Shown piece after piece: positions 13,601 to 26,280 of a stretch of DNA of 64,000 nt. The DNA comes from Ricinus communis (Eukaryota; Streptophyta; Magnoliopsida; Malpighiales; Euphorbiaceae): positions 30,900,888 to 30,964,887 of the forward strand of contig NC_063260.1 in assembly GCF_019578655.1 (NCBI RefSeq), written 5' to 3'. The position numbers were made by a program, and so were the translations under genes. The first letter of the stretch is position 1. Each line of letters begins with the position of its first letter. The notes below the pieces were generated by a model. That model did no database searches and was not told the origin of the DNA. It was given only the letters and a program-made list of their open reading frames with translations.

Positions 13601-15017
13601 GCAAAGGATATTTAAAACAAGAACTGTATCAATTGTTCATCAGATGTTACGTATATATGTGAACATGGGAAGCTTTGCAATTGGTTTATTTGCAAATGTT
13701 ATGTTAATAAGTTTCTTTGTTCTTAGCATGCAATTAAGTAACAAGTCGTGCAACTTTTGTACAAAAAGAGTGGGTGCCCGGACTTTACTTTCAACAATAG
13801 TTATCATTTCCTTTGCAGAATGAACACAACAACAAAACAACAATGAGTTAAGACAACAGTAATTATGGCAACACACAGGCTGCATATCTATTTAGACATG
13901 CTGGATAAAGTTGTAAACAACAATCGTCCTATGTTTAAGCAATAGTTCTTATATAAGTTAACACAAATTATTAAGTTGAGATTATCAATTAATTTGGTGG
14001 GTTTTTAACAGCGATTAAGGTTCATTACTAAAGCAACCCACAATTGGCAACTTGGCAGTAGATCAATCTTGTGCCATATATATATCAGAGGAAATCATAC
14101 TTTTATTTACTTTTCTTTTTGAACTTAGTTTTTATTAAGTTGAGATATACATTAGATTAATTCTCACACTGAAAATAAGGACCTGAAAAAATGTATTTAA
14201 AAGATTTCTTTCCTCTTATAACACATTAGACAGAGAAATAAATAAACAAAAACCCTAAAAGCAGGAACAGTGGGCCGCCCTCTGACTTCTGACTTTCACT
14301 TGCACATTCCAAACATATAAACAAATGAAAAAGTTATAACACCAATCAAATGAGCTCCACTCACTTGTATTTTTGAAATACAATCCAATGAGTACAACTA
14401 TCTTTTAATTTCTTTTTTTTTTTTCCTTTTCTTGAATTGTAACAGTAAATTAATAAGTGGGTTTGCTAGCTCTATACATCCACAAATGTATACTTTGCGA
14501 CAGGAACAAAAGGCTTTATATTCAACCCCTTCTGCTAAATTCAGCTTTTAATCAACAACAATTCTTTCTTCTTCTTTTTTTTTTTTCCAAGTTAAATTTT
14601 TGCTAAATTTAGCACTTGTTCCTGTGCTTGATAACCAGAACCCAGCTTTACATTACCTATGAATAATACTTGGGTGGTTACAGATATCAAATCTGTATAA
14701 ATATAAATATATATGTCTTCAAGAGTCCCCTAATCATTTGCTAGCCTACATCATTCTGCTTGTAGCTGGCCCAGCATTGCCTGTCCATCTTTGAAGGGTG
14801 GTCACTTCCTTTTTCTTCACCTCTCTTTTATTTTCTTTTCCTCTTTTTCTTTGTTTTCTTTAGCTTTTTGCTCAAGACTGGTACAGCTAGCATAACAGTT
14901 CAGCTCCTAATCTTCTTTTTCTATTGAAGTTATCATTCCCATCTTGGTTTGCTTGATACAATATTAGATATGTAGAAATCAGTTGGTACTGTTTAGCTTA
15001 TCAGTTTAATCAACCCT
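10697..15017. other. Intergenic, no gene recognised
   Basis: About 4.3 kb of AT-rich spacer between the convergent FQR1-like and bHLH genes. It includes both 3' UTRs. Open frames up to 109 codons (for example near 13494-13823) have no recognisable motif and look random. No tRNA, miRNA precursor or transposon termini were recognised. Confidence 0.5.
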
Positions 15018-17483
15018 CTACCTGAAAGTACCACCAAAAGTTGGCGTCCAGAAATCAACTGTTGTCTCGTTAGCTACAGGAAATGTGCTTGAGATAGGCA
15101 CAAGACATAACCCTCGGCTTTTTAAATCTTGCTTTAACCCTTCTGTCTCCTTCAGTTTTTCTGCCTATGAAAAGTATATGATTAAATGTATCAATATCAC
15201 TAAGCAGAAGATTGATCTTTTTAAGTCATCAAATTTAACTATTAATGTATAGTGAAAGTAATGGTTTAAAAAAAACCCTGTGTGTTTATGTAGGTACCTG
15301 TTGATGTTGAATGGGATTGCCATTTTTCATATAAGGAGTACTTAGAACCTGCAACAATTAGGGAAAAAGGAAAATTAATTACGTAATCGTTAGATAGTTT
15401 CAAATTGATAATATTGTTTCTATCGAGTTGGGTTTGCATTGTATTATTTTTTATAGTTTTAAAACAAGAAGATAAGAATATAACATACACTGACTTGATC
15501 GTGAAGGAACTTAATGTATTCGATGGCTTCATGGAGAACAGATGCAGTATCGGTCTGAAAGGAACATACACTATAAATTAGATTCAGTTTTTTAACCAAA
15601 GCTTGAAACTTTCAAATTAAAAAAGAAAAATTACGGTCATCGTACTCTTTTGCTAAAGTTAGAGAAACAAAAAATATCCAAAGACTCACTTTTCCAAAAG
15701 GTGAAACCAATTGCTGAAGGGCAGTTATTCGATCCCCTAACTTCTCTTTCCGGACCTGATAGCAAAGGGTATCACTCACTTAATTTTCTTTATAAAATGC
15801 AAAGATGATAAAAAGCATAAGGAAACAAAACTTGACAGAATTAAAAAGCTCAAAGTTACCACTAGTCGAAAGCTTTGATTGAATAGATATATAAATGTTT
15901 TCTATACCTTGAAGGTTGGTAGTGGAGATGGTGTTTCAATTCTAGCCCTTTTGATTGCTGGTTCACTTCCTTTTTTAACCACCGATCCTGAGTCTCGAAC
16001 TTGTTCATTGTTAGGCTGAAATTAATGACAAAGCACCCACAAAAGGAATTAGTTAAAAACGCCTTGGTTCTCAAGTCTATCGAATGAAGTAAGATAACGA
16101 GTAATGACTTTATTATAATGATGATCCTGAACATGAATCTTTACCTTTAAGGTGACGTTGGGGCAATTGGGTTTCTCTTCAAAAGTTGGCATAAGATATT
16201 GTGGCTGAGAATTATTAGATTGTACAAAACTGGCTTTAATATCGTTTAACGCAGTTGCGCTGCCTGAGGGATTCCAAAAGGGTGTATTATTAGAGAAGTG
16301 CAAGCCACCACCTGCTGCAGGCTGCTGCTGTTGCTTTGGCAATGAGGTTCTTATATAAGGAACAAGTTTAGACCAAGAAGGGGATAGTTCATTCAATATG
16401 GTCCCGTAATTTGACGGCGAAGCATAGTTCATCGTCCTTTCACTGAAAAGAGATTGCTGTTGCTGTTGCTGCTGTGGTTGTGGCTGAGGATCAGGCTCAT
16501 ATAAACCTTGTATTACTGTTGCAGGGTAACCATAAGATGCTGATGATGACCCCATTGGAAAGCTTGTAGATAAGTTCTGGCAAGTTGTAGGATGATTTAG
16601 CCTTTGTTGTTGCTGATGATCTAAAGAGAAATCTTGATTTGTTGCTTTATAAGCATTAATGGTTGAATCTTCTCCTATACTAGTAAAGCTCTTTGGACTC
16701 CAATCTTTTTGGATTTGGGAAGTATTATTTAGTCCTGAAGTATTCATATCTTCTTGTAACATGGAATTGTAACTTTCACCTCTTCCATTTCCTCGGCTGC
16801 AAAAAGAAAATCAAATCTGTTTAATATGAAAAAAGAAAAAAGATAAGAAAAGAACTTTTGCCACTTGATGCAAAGAAAGGAAAAAAAAAATGATCATATT
16901 GAGTTCCTTTTCTAAAGAAAACCATAAGCAAAGTCATTAATTAGTTATTCTTTCTTCTAACTTGAAGTTGAAGCTTTTATTTAAACTATAATTGGGAAAA
17001 GAAAATACCTTTTTAGAAAAAAAAAGTATTGAATATAAGAGCTTAATCTTGAATCTTGATTAAAAAACGAAAAAAGAGTACTTACAGTAAGGTTTGGCAG
17101 CTCCAATCTGAGGATGGTGACGACGAAGAAGAAGAAGAAGAAATACCAAAGCTCATCATTTGTAAAGTGGAATTATCCATCAAAATACTGCTACTGCCAC
17201 CACTATGATCAGAATCACTCTGCTGTTGAGGTTTATGTGAATCTTGAAAAACCACAGAGTTATGATCAGAGACTAAAATAGTGTTAATATTAGTAGAATC
17301 TTTGCATGAGATTGACGACCTAGGCTTCAAATGATCCACCATATCAGAAACTAGCCATGACCCATAAGTACTACTCCCTAAGTCATGACCTGCAGAGCAA
17401 GGTGACGAGCCACCCATGAACATATTTTTCGACAAGCTCCACCAGTTCCCGCCGCAAATTCCGGTCTGAAACTCTTCTGCCAT
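15018..17483 (-). CDS. bHLH transcription factor, bHLH112/bHLH123-like, seven exons
   Basis: Nuclear DNA-binding regulator of the plant bHLH subgroup that includes bHLH112 and bHLH123. Exons on the minus strand: 17483-17086, 16796-16145, 16015-15908, 15755-15690, 15554-15489, 15348-15298 and 15164-15018; all borders are GT-AG and the phases join into 495 aa. Residues 1-16 (MAEEFQTGICGGNWWS) are the subgroup signature. Residues about 1-350 are low complexity, with poly-Ser and a Gln/Pro tract. The helix-loop-helix spans about residues 385-430 over three short exons (KVRKEKLGDRITALQQLV, then TDTASVLHEAIEYIKFLH). The C-terminus ends DFWTPTFGGTFR, another signature. The basic region lacks the usual His-Glu-Arg triad, which is normal for this subgroup and suggests non-canonical E-box use. 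A TTG two codons upstream is not a start. AT dinucleotide runs lie just upstream at about 17540-17605. Confidence 0.92.
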
Positions 17484-17537
17484 GACCAAGAATTATTTTC
17501 TTTCCTATTGTTTCTCTTCTTGTTTTGTTTTGTGACC

Positions 17538-17606
17538 TTGATATATATATATATATATAACTAGCTCTCTATATTATTAATATATATATATATATTATAT
17601 ATATGT
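17538..17606. repeat. AT microsatellite in the bHLH promoter
   Basis: Two runs of alternating A and T separated by about 25 bases, 55-125 bases upstream of the bHLH start codon. They may supply the TATA element for the minus-strand gene and are likely length-variable. Confidence 0.6.
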
Positions 17607-19725
17607 ATGGGCTATGGTTAGAAGTATAATTTATAAATGAAACCGTTGTAGGGTACGGCCATGGAAATTACCAGAAACTTAGTTGACAAATCAATGAGGA
17701 TGATTGGACAAATGAGGGAAGGCATTTTTGAATCGAATTTTTTCCTTTCTTACTTTAAGTCTTTCTAAATTATTTTTGTCCCCTTTTCTTTTCTGCTTTT
17801 GGTAAGATTTTTTTTTTATTTTAAAATTTCGGAGGGTTCTTTCTCTGATTTATTTATTATTATTTTAGAATTTATATAGTAATTAATTTACTTCTGTTCT
17901 TGGGAATTCTTTTAGCTTATAAGTAAAGGGATGTGGAGGTGTGATGATGATCAATGTCCAAGTTTTGGACCTGTAATATATACTTTTATTATAAGTATAA
18001 ATCTAATGGCTGATATTCTTTTGTCGATTATATTTAATATTATATGAAAAAGAAAAAAATAGTTGTATAAATAGGGATATAGATAAACCTGAGAATTGGT
18101 CCCAATTTTATGATATTATTATATGGGTTCTGCTTCTCTAGTCTAATTCCTTGCGCGTGACAGTCACCTGTTTATTATGAGACGCCCAACCCAACTTTTT
18201 GCCTCACCAAATTCTCTCTTCCTCTTAAATCAATATTCCTTGATACTTATTTATTCTGACTCTATTATTCCAAATTATTATATAAATGATAACTAAAGAA
18301 TTTTCTTTAAATCATGAGCTGAGTCGGAGAATAAAATAATAATAAACAATACTAATTTATTTTTACTAATATTTTTATCTATATATGATATGATATTAGT
18401 ATAATATTTTTATAAAATCTCCTTTTGACTTTGAGACAATATTAATAGTAATTCCTCTTGGATTTACTCTGCACAATTAGATAAAAATTGAATTTTTTGT
18501 GCGTTAACTTAGGTAATGATTGCCTATACTTTAGATATATATATCTCCCTGTGAATAAATAAATTTTTTTATATTTTAATATTAAATAATAATTATCGTT
18601 TATCCAATAAACATTGTAGTTGATTTTAATACTTTGACGTGTACTAATTTACTATTTTCCCTACTTATACTTAACCTTGACGACTGTGGTTTTTAGTACA
18701 TCCAATAATATCTCAACAAAATATGTTATGACATAGGTATGTATATATTAAGTCACTTTATGAAGCAATCAAAGTTTAATTATGTTTCCTAATATCAAAA
18801 GACATGGCCACACGTATGGTATTACGTACAATTAAGAGCTGTGTAAATTTAAAAAAAAAAAAAAAGGTTTGCTATTCATACAATTGTAATCAAATAATTA
18901 AAGTTGAATAGTAATGCATAAATGATTGTGAACATCGTTTAAAGTGGATACTTTGCGTGACCCTTTTGTCTCTGCATAATTTCCAAGCCTAATGGTCTTA
19001 TATGGCACTGATTACTCCATTTAACCATGCAACAGGATAATTACACAAATACAATTCTAAAAAAAAAATAAAATAATCTGACCCTTTTTCACCTAATGTT
19101 GTTTCGTTTTCTTGTAGTTTTTATGTTCTTTGAGCAATATATTCTCTTTTTTTTTTTTTGGTATTGACAAAAAATAGAGTTGGTAGAAATATAATTAATT
19201 ATATATTTTTAAATTATCGAATATCAACTTATCACACAATTTCATTTATGGATAATTTTACACTACAGTTTTAACCAAAACAAAAAAAATAACTCTTTTA
19301 ATTTATAAAATAAATCTTTGAAATTAAATATAAAAAAAAAATCTTTAAACATAAATTAGGCAATAAAATAATAATCACAATCTTTGTGTAGCTAGTAAGG
19401 TAGTGTAGCTAGTTCAGTGGCTTAGTTGATCAAACTTAATTTATTTTATTCAAATCAACAAAATTAATGTCTTACACACAAATCATTAGTCAAACAAATA
19501 AATAAACACATCTAGCTACTTGATAATATTGTTTAACCCAAAATTTCTCTTACAGATGCTTAGTCATAATACAGCACTGTTCGAGTTACGTATAAGATTG
19601 CAAATTCAAATTTTAATTAGAATCTAATAAAATTATTTTTGTATATGTATAAAAAAGAAGTTCAATGCAACTGTAACACCAAAATTAGGATTTTTATATT
19701 TGAGTTACATCATTCATATGTGTCA
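17607..19725. other. Intergenic upstream of the bHLH gene
   Basis: AT-rich spacer forming the distal promoter of the minus-strand bHLH gene. No coding frame above background and no clear transposon ends were seen. Confidence 0.5.
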
Positions 19726-19727
19726 TT

Positions 19728-20492
19728 GAGGGTGTTTGGTTTAAAAGTTTGATGCTGTAAATAATTATTTTTCACTTAACATTTATATTAAAATGTTAAG
19801 TAAAGACTTTAAAAACAATAGCTGACAGCTCTATTTTAAAATTTTTTCTTATCAGATGATAATTAATTTAATTTTTATTTTATTTGAATATTATTATCCT
19901 ATTTAACAATAACTTATTTTAAATTGATATCATATAATTAAATTTTTATATTTTAAAATAAATAATTATTATCTTAAAATTATTTTTAATAGTTAAATAA
20001 TGATAATATTTAAAATTAAAAATTTTTATCAATAAAATTTAAATTTTAATTTCTATAAATATTATTATTATTTAAATAATTTAAATTTTATATAATTAAA
20101 TTTTTATATTTTAAAATAAATAATTATTATTTTAAAATTATTCGTAATAGTTAAATAATAATAATATTTAAAATTATGGTATTTGAAATTAAAAAATTTT
20201 ATCAATAAATTTAAATTTAAATTTCTATTTTTAAAATAATTTATAGAAATATTTTTAATAATAAATACAATTGAGCTAAATAAAATTAACTATAAATTTT
20301 TTAATTATTATAAATTATTTTTATTAATTTATATTATTAAATATAATAAAATATATTTAACGATAAATTATACATTCAATGTCATTTAACATACTAATAT
20401 CAACAACTAATAAAATTATATCAAACGGTTTAATTTATCAGCTATCAGTTATTAGTTATTAACTATCAGCCACTAGCTAAGAGCTGCATTGA
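19728..20492. mobile_element. AT-rich MITE-like block with internal duplication
   Basis: The block opens with GGGTGTTTGGTTTAAAAG and closes with repeated TATCAGCTATCAG/TTAGTTATTA motifs, which resemble the termini and subterminal repeats of plant hAT-type MITEs. Inside, a segment of about 150 bases starting near 19940 is repeated with changes starting near 20091 (shared TTTTTATATTTTAAAATAAA, followed by AATTATTAT). I could not find perfect terminal inverted repeats or a target duplication, so the ends are approximate and the class is a guess. Confidence 0.35.
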
Positions 20493-21640
20493 TGAGTCGA
20501 ACCAGTCAGACTCAAAGATTAATATCTTTTGAACATGGAAATGAAAATTTTAACATTGTAATGAAAAAGTAAAAAGAAAAAAAAAAGTTCATACCATCAG
20601 TTGACTTGGAAAAACATGAAAAATCAAACAGGTAAAGTTAGGTCAGAACCGTGATTCTTAAAAACCAAAGAAACTCTCTAATTAATACTTAACAAGTTTA
20701 CTTGAAACTATCATATATATAATAATATAAAGCTGAACTCCCAATATGGAGTTTATAGTAGAAATCAAGTAATGATTTAGTTTTGCGACAAGTGTCATCA
20801 GTATTAGTTGGTTTTCCTGCATTCAAGGGTTATGAAAATTCAAGAGTTAGAAGAGTCCAATAGTTCCTCAAAACTCTTACATTCTATATTTATTTAATAG
20901 TTGATGCTTGATTTATAAATACAATGGTTCATTTTTATTTTTTGTAAGTGCATGTCTTTATATGATTTTATTTATTGATTTGTATTCATAGTTTTTTTAT
21001 GATATGTATTTTTAAAAGCAGAACATATATTTAAATATTTTAATTTTAATCATTTAGTATTCTAACAATTTAAACTTTTAATTTAACATAATCAACCTAT
21101 ATATTCAATATTAAATATTTTTAATTTTAATTTAATAGAAATGTAAATTTTATTTTTTATAATATTTAAAGATTTATGAATAATATATATGAACATATTG
21201 AATAAAGTTAAATATTAAAAAATATTTAAATTATTTATCTTAAATCCTAGCGTGAAGTTGGAGCATTGCTTCCATATAAAAATACATGTTGCTTTATATT
21301 TCTTTTACCTAAAATTCTTTTCTCAAAGGATGATGAAGTTTAATTTGGAAATAAACACTAAAAATTTATAAGAAATATTTTGTTTTTAATATATAAAAAT
21401 CGTGATCCGTATTAGTCAGATACAGTTAGAAGCACATAGCTCCAGATGGTAATCAATGGTGGCAGACTAACAGATAATAATTATAATGGACCACTATCCA
21501 AATAATAATGACTAATCTCCTGATTTCTTACAGAAATAACAGTCTGACAGAGGGGATAACTTTTATGGTACACAGCCCTAACTATTTATTACATAATTCT
21601 TGTGAGTTGTAATGAAATTACTCTGTGTTTTGCGGCATGC
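20493..21640. other. Intergenic, no gene recognised
   Basis: AT-rich spacer between the MITE-like block and the copia insertion. No motif-bearing frame was seen. Confidence 0.5.
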
Positions 21641-21645
21641 TATTC

Positions 21646-21897
21646 TGTTAGCAATAATAATGTACTTGGTCAAGAGATGTTAACTAACTGACCATGTCTT
21701 TAGGAATATAGCTAGTCTTTAGGAAGCTAGCCTATTCTTAGGAATTGTTGTTAGATTGAGTAGTTAGTTCATTATTTTTTTCTTATTTAAACTCCTGTTG
21801 TTAGATTGAGTAGTTAGTTCATTATTTCTTCTTATTTAAACTCCTAATTTTCATCTAATAATACAAGGGGATTGTAGTGCATTCAAACTCTTCAACA
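21646..21897 (+). repeat. 5' LTR (252 bp) with 50-bp internal tandem duplication
   Basis: The LTR begins TGTTAG and ends CAACA. Compared with the right LTR it carries an extra 50 bases: the unit starting GTTGTTAGATTGAGTAG occurs at 21747-21796 and again at 21797-21846. The right LTR has one copy only. Confidence 0.93.
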
Positions 21898-21899
21898 TT

Positions 21900-21911
21900 T
21901 GGTATCAGAGC
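21900..21911 (+). other. Primer-binding site (initiator tRNA-Met type)
   Basis: TGGTATCAGAGC, two bases inside the left LTR, is complementary to the 3' end of plant initiator tRNA-Met, the usual copia primer. Confidence 0.9.
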
Positions 21912-21997
21912 CTGGTTCTTCGGGGCTATTCTATTCGATTTATTTGAGTGCACATAAACATTTTAGCTATACCTTCCGTAGTCTTTGTTTCACAAAG

Positions 21998-22735
21998 ATG
22001 CAGAACGAAGGTGGAAACAACTTTGCGCAACCTTGTATTCCCTGATTCGATGGAGACTACGAGCATTGGAGTCTCCTGATGGAAAATTTGCTGCGCTCAA
22101 AAGAGTACTGGTGTGTCATCGAGACTGAAATTCCTCTCGATGACGATACACAATCTGTGATCAACCAGAAGGCATTGGAGGAGTTGCGCCTCAAAGATTT
22201 GAAGGCCAAGAATTATCTGTTTGCTGCTATCGATCGAGCCACCTTGAAAACTATCACCAATCGTGACAACGTACTTTGGGAGGCAATGCAAATCAAGTTT
22301 CAAGGAAATGAACGAGTGCGAAGGGCACAACTCAATCGTCTCAAAGGCTCGTTTGAAATGTTAGCAATGAAACCTAATGAAAGTATCACAGCCTACTTTA
22401 CTCGTATCATGGTCATTGCAGTAGCTATGGAGAATGCATGGATGATATGCAGATTGTGGAGAAAATTCTTCGATCTCTAACAAAGAAGTGGAATTTCGTG
22501 GTGTGCTCCATTGAAGAATCCAAGGATATAACGACTTTAACTATTGATGCACTTCAAAGTTCGTTATTAGTCCATGAACAAAAGTTTATGAAAGACAAAG
22601 AGGTGGAGAGTGATGATCAGGTCTTGCAAGCTGCACATGATGATCGAACATATGCACGCGGGCAAGGCCGATGAAGGATAGCATTCCGAGGACACAGTAG
22701 GGGTCACAGCAGAGGGAATTCATCCAGGGAGCATA
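21998..22735 (+). pseudogene. copia gag (broken)
   Basis: Capsid region of the first copia element. The likely start ATG is 21998, but a TGA at 22043-22045 follows after 15 codons. The frame then runs from 22046 to about 22440, shifts by one base around 22438-22480, and meets another TGA at 22672-22674 in an Arg/Gly-rich stretch, consistent with a CGA to TGA change. Homology is seen in segments such as LMENLLRSKEYW and the LKGSFEMLAM...ESITAYFTRIM block typical of copia Gag. It cannot make a full capsid protein. Confidence 0.85.
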
Positions 22736-22737
22736 TC

Positions 22738-25700
22738 ATGTGCTACAAATGCCACAAGCTAGGACACTTTCAATCTGATTGTCCAGATTGGAAGTATGAA
22801 GCTAATTGTGCAGAAAAGGATGAGGAGCTAGTGTTAATGACATTGCATTCTACTGGTACAAAAAAGAATGGATGGTACCTAGATTTAGGTTGTTCCAATC
22901 ACATGAGTGGAGATCGTACATGGTTCACCACACTGGATTCAAGTTTCAAAAGTTCTGTCAAACTAGGCAATGGAAAGAGAATGCAAGTACAAGGGAAAGG
23001 TAACATCAAGGTAACATTGAACAATAAGATTTGTGTTATCTGTGATGTTTACTATATTCCTGAGTTAACCAACAATTTGTTTAGTCTTGGACAATTCCAA
23101 GAGAGAGGTCTTACTATTTTGATTAATAAGGGGGCATGTAGAATATTACATCCAAGCAAGGGGCTGCTCGTTCATACTACCATGAGTCACAATAGGATGT
23201 TTCTCATTTTTCCAGATGTCTACAAGTCTCTTGTTCAAGCAACATGTATGCTTACCACTAGCACCATGGAGACTACCTCACTATGGCACAGACGCTTTGG
23301 TCATTTAAACCACCAGGCACTTCTACAGCTTCAAACTAAGAACTTGGTTCGAGGAATACCAGCATTAGAAAAGGCCACTACAATTTGCAAAGATTGTTTG
23401 CTTGGCAAACATCATCGTCTGCCATTTCCACAGAAAAGCACTTGGCGTGCCACTCAAGTTTTAGAACTTATTTTTGCAGATCTATGTGGCCCTATTCAAC
23501 CAGTAAGTCTTAGTGGCAAGAGATATGTTTTGTGCATTATTGATGATTTTAGTAGGAAGACGTGGGTTTATTTCTTAGCTGAAAAATCAGAGACTCTTCA
23601 CTTCTTCAAATGTTTTGTACGCATGGTAGAAAAGGAAACAGGTCAAGCTGTAAAGTGCTTAAGGACTTATCGATGTGGTGAATTCAACTCAGTAGATTTC
23701 AAAACCTTCTGCGAAGAACATGGCATGAAACGCCAGCTCACCATAGCATACTCCCCTCAGCAAAACGGAGTTGCTGAGCGTAAGAATCGCACATTGATGA
23801 ATATGGTGCGCTCCATCATGTCTGAAAAAGGAATGCCAAAGGAGTTGTGGGTAGCTGCTGTGAGATGGAGCAATCATATTCTCAACAGATGTCCAAATGC
23901 AGCCTTAACAAAAATGACGCCAGAACAAGCTTGGACAAGACGAGTTCCATCAGTTGCACATTTCAGGGTCTTTGGTTGTCTGGCATATGCTCATGTGCCA
24001 AAGGAGAGAAGAATAAAACTTGATGACAGGAGCAGAAAATGTGTATTTCTTGGGTTTAATGATGAATCGAAGGGATATACACTGCTTGATCCTCTTACTA
24101 ACAATGTTATTGTAAGCAAACATGTTGTCTTTGATGAGGACAAACAATGGGACTGGACAACAACTCACCCAATGGTGGACTTAATGCAACTCAACTGGGA
24201 AAACAATGATGTTTTTGATGAAGAAGTGTTTGAAGAAATTTCAGAGCAAGGGAGGGAAGATATTGAAGATGCTGATGCTATTCCAGTTGAAAATGTCGAG
24301 ACATAAACTGGAGGAAGCATACAGGAACAGGCTGGTACATCATCAACCGATGATGGAGGAAGCATACAGGAGCAGACTGACACATTAACAACCGATGATG
24401 TTCTTCAAAGTAAAGATAGACCAACTATTGCCCAAACTCAAAGTGGTGGTAGGGTTTCACGCAGTCAAACTCAAAGTGGTAGAGTTTCACATAGTCCAAC
24501 ATGGCTTGGTGACTACGAAGTTAATACTGTTTCACATAGTCCTGCATGGCTTGATGACTACGAAGTTAATACTATTTCACGTAGTCCTACATGGCTTGGT
24601 GACTACGAAGTTGGTACTACTGCTGAAAATGTTCCTGCATGGCTTGGTGACTACGAAGTTGGTACTACTGCCGAAAATGTTAACTGTGACATGGTGATGA
24701 TGGTTATGAACAATGATCCATCCTGTTTTGAAGAAGCTATTAAGGAGAAGCACTGGATCGCAGCAATGAAGAAAGAAATCGAGCCCATTGAGAAGAATAA
24801 CACATGGACTCTTGTTGAGTTACAAAATAATACGAAGGTCGTTGGAGTCAAGTGGATCTATAAGACAAAGCTCGATGCAAACGGAGCACTAGAGAAGCAT
24901 AAGGCAAGACTTGTAGCGAAAGGTTACTCACAGAAGCATGGCATTGATTATGGTGAAGTATATGCACTAGTTGCTCGAATGGAGACAGTAAGGACGATCG
25001 TGGCATTAGCAGCACAGAGAAAATGGAAAATACTGCAACTAGGCGTCAAGTCAGCCTTCCTTCATGGAGAACTTGAAGAGGATATTTATGTAGAGCAGCC
25101 ACAAGGTTTCAGAAGAAGAGGTTCAAAAACGAAAGTACTCAAACTACATAAAGCTCTCTACGGACTAAAACAAGCACCCAGAGCTTGGTTTAGTATAATT
25201 GAAAGACATTTCAATGAATAAGGCTTTGAAAAGTGTCAAAGTGAGCAAACATTCTTTACTAAGTGGAGCAAGGCAGGAAATCTACTTATTGTAAGTGTGT
25301 ATGTTGATGATTTAATCTATACAAGTGACAGTGCAGTAATGCTTGAAGATTTCAAGACATCCATGATGAGCACCTTTGAGATGACTGATCTGGGACTGAT
25401 GAGGTACTTCCTTGGCATAGAAGTTTCTCAAACTTCTCATGACAACTTTATGTGTCAGAAGAAGTATGCAAAGGAAATATTAGAGAAGTTTGGAATGGAG
25501 AATTGTCAAACAGTAAAGACACCAATGGTGCCAGGGATAAAATTGCATAAAGATGAAGCAAGAGCTGTTACATGTGAGACAACCTTCGAACAAATGGTTG
25601 GAAGCTTAATGTATTTAACATCTACACGACCAGACTTAGCATATGTGGTCAGTATCATCAGTCGTTTCATGAGTAAGCCAACCAATTTGCATTTGCAAGT

Positions 25701-26242
25701 TGCCAAGAGAATCATGAGGTACATCAAGGGAACACTGGACTATGGTATCATGTATAAGGGAATTGCCTCTGGTTTAATTGGTTATACAGATAGTGACTAT
25801 GCAGGAAACTTGGATGATAGAAGAAACACGTCAGGTTATGTGTTCATGCTTGGGGGAGGGATAGTTTCCTGGTTATCCAAGAAACAGCATATAGTTACAC
25901 AAGCATACAGCGATCGTAAAGCAGTGCAGTAGGTGTTCAAGCCAAGCTGTGTGGCTTAGAAGAATTATAGAACAGCTTGGATGTAGTCATAATGAAGGCA
26001 GTGTGATATATTGTGATAATAGCTCCACAATAAAGCTAACAAAGAAACCAGTGTTACAAGGGAGAAGCCGACATATTGATGTTCGCTTCTACTTTCTAAG
26101 AGAGTTGGTTGCAAATGGAGTCATTAAGGTTGAGTTCTGTGGAACCAAGTATCAAGTTGCAGATTTGATGACAAAACCTCTGCCAACAGAGGCATTCCTC
26201 AAGTTCAGAAGTCTTTTGGGAGTTCAAAGACAAGATGTTTAA
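22738..26242 (+). pseudogene. copia nucleocapsid-protease-integrase-RT-RNase H (broken pol)
   Basis: One frame carries the CCHC knuckle (CYKCHKLGHFQSDC, 22741-22782), protease, integrase zinc-binding and core domains, then RT with the YVDD site (about 25300) and RNase H in a shifted frame (25949-26242). Stops occur at 24304-24306, 25219-25221 and 25930-25932, with a frameshift near 25930. Catalytic losses are visible: the protease Asp-Ser-Gly reads Asp-Leu-Gly (22882-22890), and the second integrase acidic residue is Tyr (23668-23670). The spacer between integrase and RT holds tandem repeats (24496-24681). It is defective in both frame and active sites. Confidence 0.9.
24496..24681 (+). repeat. 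Four in-frame 45/48-bp tandem repeats in the pol spacer
   Basis: Units begin at 24496, 24541, 24586 and 24634 (spacings 45, 45 and 48 bases), each encoding Pro-(Thr/Ala)-Trp-Leu-(Gly/Asp)-Asp-Tyr-Glu-Val followed by a short Ser/Thr-rich tail. All spacings are multiples of three, so the pol frame is kept. Copia elements often have a single P-x-W-x-x-D-Y motif here; this one has amplified it. Confidence 0.85.
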
Positions 26243-26269
26243 GCTAACTTTATGTCCCACAATTAGCTT

Positions 26270-26278
26270 AAGGGAGGG
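26270..26278 (+). other. Polypurine tract
   Basis: AAGGGAGGG immediately before the right LTR, the expected plus-strand primer of the copia element. Confidence 0.85.
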
Positions 26279-26280
26279 TT

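Noticed and set aside
13494..13885. Overlapping open frames of 109 and 81 codons
   Set aside because: No family motif, no splice context, and hydrophobic composition expected from AT-rich random sequence.
24395..24697. Open frame of 100 codons with repeated HGLVTTKL-type units
   Set aside because: It is the off-frame shadow of the tandem repeats in the copia spacer.
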